From positions 1 to 64,000 of the forward strand of contig NZ_LZTA01000062.1 of assembly GCF_001665875.1 (NCBI RefSeq): 64,000 nt of DNA, read 5' to 3'. The translations under genes were made by a program, and so were the position numbers. Shown piece after piece: positions 62,700-64,000 of this stretch (positions are counted from its first letter, which is position 1; each line of letters begins with the position of its first letter). The notes beneath the pieces were generated by a model that saw only the letters and a list, made by a program, of their open reading frames with translations, did no database searches and was not told the origin of the DNA. Origin of the DNA: Mycobacterium sp. 852002-40037_SCH5390672. GTDB lineage: Bacteria > Actinomycetota > Actinomycetes > Mycobacteriales > Mycobacteriaceae.

Positions 62700-63898
62700 G
62701 ACTGCGCCCCACCGCGTCTGCGCTCCCGCGCGTCCATCACCCTGTCGCGCTGGTCGGGCGTCTGGGCCAGCTGAACCACCGTGCGGGCCAGCATGATCGC
62801 GCCCTCGACGACCGCGCGGTCGGCGCTGGGACCGGCGGCGGCGTCGGCGAAGGCGCGCTGGTGAACCATCGCGCCGCCGGCGTCGACCCCGACCACCGGA
62901 TGGATCCCCGGCAGCACCTGCGTCACGTTGCCCATGTCGGTGCTGCCCATGGGCAACGTGGCCTCATACTCGCGGGCCACCGGCTCGCGGCCGAGCCGGC
63001 ACATTTCCTCGCGGAAGATGTCGGCCAACCATTGGTCGGGCCGCAGTTCGTCGTACGCGGGCGCGGGATTGCCGATTTCGTATTCGCAGCCGGTGGCCAG
63101 CGCACCGGCGGCGAAGCAGGCGTACATCCTGCCCTCCAGCTGGCGCAGCGAATCCGACTCGACCGCGCGCATCGCGTACTGCAGCGCCGCGCGCCCGGGG
63201 ATGACGTTGACCGCCTGTCCGCCGTTGGTGACGATCCCGTGCACCAGCTGCCCCGGCGCCAGTTGCTGCCGCAGCAGCCCGACGGCCACCTGCGCGACGG
63301 TCACCGCGTCGACGGCGTTGATGCCCAGGTACGGCGCGACGGCGGCATGGGATTCCTTGCCGCGGTAGTCCACGGTCGCCTCGGACAGGGCCAACGAGCG
63401 GGCCGCGGCGATGTCGGCCGGCCCGGGATGCAGCATCACCGCCGCGGCGATGTCGTCGAACACCCCGGCCTTCAGCAGCAGCGCCTTGCCGCCGCCGGCC
63501 TCCTCGGCCGGCGTCCCCAGCAGCGACACCCGCAGGCCCAGATCGTCGGCCACCTCGGCCAGGGCCAGCGCGGTGCCCACCGCCGACGCCGCGATGATGT
63601 TGTGGCCGCAGGCGTGGCCGATCTCGGGCAGCGCGTCGTACTCGGCGCACACCCCGATGGTCAGCGGCCCGCTGCCGAAGTCGGCGCGAAAGGCGGTGTC
63701 CAGCCCGCCGGCGGCCGCGGTGATCTCGAAGCCGCGCTCGGCGACCAGCGCCTGCGCCTTGGCGCAGCTGCGATACTCGGCGAAGGCCAGCTCAGGCTCG
63801 GCATGGATGGCGTGGGACAACTCGATAAGGTCGGCACCACGCTGCCGCACGACATCCTCAACGCGACCTAACGGGTTGTCTAATGGGCGGGTGGACAC
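62696..63898 (-). CDS. amiB1: M20-family amidohydrolase AmiB1
   Basis: 400 residues (394 in M. tuberculosis Rv3306c), paralogous to AmiA1 and first of the pair. Metal site GHACGHNIIAAS, catalytic Glu in GTPAEEAGGGK, His in MLHPGP and GKESHAAVAP. Related to aminobenzoyl-glutamate hydrolases. It starts with GTG; CATACT lies 6 bases upstream on the minus strand, so it may be leaderless. Both enzymes have no signal peptide and should be cytoplasmic. Confidence 0.93.
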   Translation of the reverse strand: MSTRPLDNPLGRVEDVVRQRGADLIELSHAIHAEPELAFAEYRSCAKAQALVAERGFEITAAAGGLDTAFRADFGSGPLTIGVCAEYDALPEIGHACGHNIIAASAVGTALALAEVADDLGLRVSLLGTPAEEAGGGKALLLKAGVFDDIAAAVMLHPGPADIAAARSLALSEATVDYRGKESHAAVAPYLGINAVDAVTVAQVAVGLLRQQLAPGQLVHGIVTNGGQAVNVIPGRAALQYAMRAVESDSLRQLEGRMYACFAAGALATGCEYEIGNPAPAYDELRPDQWLADIFREEMCRLGREPVAREYEATLPMGSTDMGNVTQVLPGIHPVVGVDAGGAMVHQRAFADAAAGPSADRAVVEGAIMLARTVVQLAQTPDQRDRVMDARERRRGGAQS

Positions 63899-63933
63899 TC
63901 TCGCAGTATGTCACCGCGGCCCGACCCGTTCGG

Positions 63934-64000
63934 CTACACCAGTCCGGCGATGAACCCCGCCGCCTGGCCGGGGTAGGGCGGCACCTCGTAGACGTGGTGC
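63934..64000 (-). CDS. 3' end of an unidentified leftward gene
   Basis: The last 21 codons before TAG (63936-63934) on the minus strand read HHVYEVPPYPGQAAGFIAGL and a final Val. Too little is present to name the product. In M. tuberculosis the neighbour of amiB1 is the rightward deoD, so this end already departs from that order. Confidence 0.5.
   Translation of the reverse strand, partial: HHVYEVPPYPGQAAGFIAGLV

Overview
The window is high-GC DNA from a slow-growing, non-tuberculous Mycobacterium. The evidence is the gene order, which follows the M. tuberculosis Rv3261-Rv3306c interval almost gene for gene (Rv numbers and lengths are recalled, not searched), together with mycobacteria-specific families: PPE proteins, a 13E12-type HNH protein, PacL1/CtpC, UsfY/RsbW/SigF, FbiA/FbiB and LpdA. 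Several genes that interrupt the tuberculosis order suggest a species of the M. avium-complex type; that placement is an inference.

Layout. 1-4 kb: end of fbiA, fbiB (coenzyme F420), a MamA-type adenine methyltransferase and a Nudix hydrolase. 4-9 kb: manB, wbbL1, rmlD and, divergently, lcp1, all serving the mannose/rhamnose linker chemistry of the cell wall. 9-12.4 kb: PacL1 and the CtpC metal-efflux ATPase behind an operator-like palindrome. 12.5-14.7 kb: a SAM methyltransferase and a CoA transferase. 14.7-17.9 kb: pstS2-pknD, which in M. tuberculosis lies elsewhere. 18.2-21.4 kb: a translationally coupled signalling operon (response regulator-PP2C phosphatase, CHASE3 histidine kinase, CheY-like regulator). 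21.6-28.3 kb: purK-purE-fadE25, a GtrA protein, a PH-domain protein, birA and a KstD-like flavoprotein. 28.4-34.2 kb: the acyl-CoA carboxylase genes accD5-accE5 and accA3, with maf, sseA and a SufE-like gene between them.

34.4-37.2 kb: the SigF locus (a STAS protein, sigF, rsbW, usfY and an Rv3289c-like gene) with three SigF-type promoter matches and a small membrane ORF. 37.4-42 kb: lysine catabolism (lat, lrpA, a 2-oxoadipate dioxygenase/decarboxylase-like gene, pcd). 42-49 kb: a TetR regulator, the helicase lhr, the glycosylase nei2 and the lipoprotein lpqC. 49-56 kb: a variable stretch with two small secreted proteins, a DUF5994-like protein, two tandem PPE genes, a metallo-hydrolase and an SOS-box 13E12 HNH protein. 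55.9-64 kb: a pseudouridine synthase, glpD2, lpdA, a gamma-glutamylcyclotransferase-fold protein, an HSL esterase, amiA1-amiB1 and the 3' end of an unidentified gene.

The most interesting reading is regulatory. The PP2C/kinase/regulator operon at 18.2-21.4 kb and the STAS gene abutting sigF are the standard parts of a partner-switching circuit, neither is present at these places in M. tuberculosis, and they could form an extra input to SigF. No rRNA, tRNA, CRISPR array, insertion sequence or prophage was seen.
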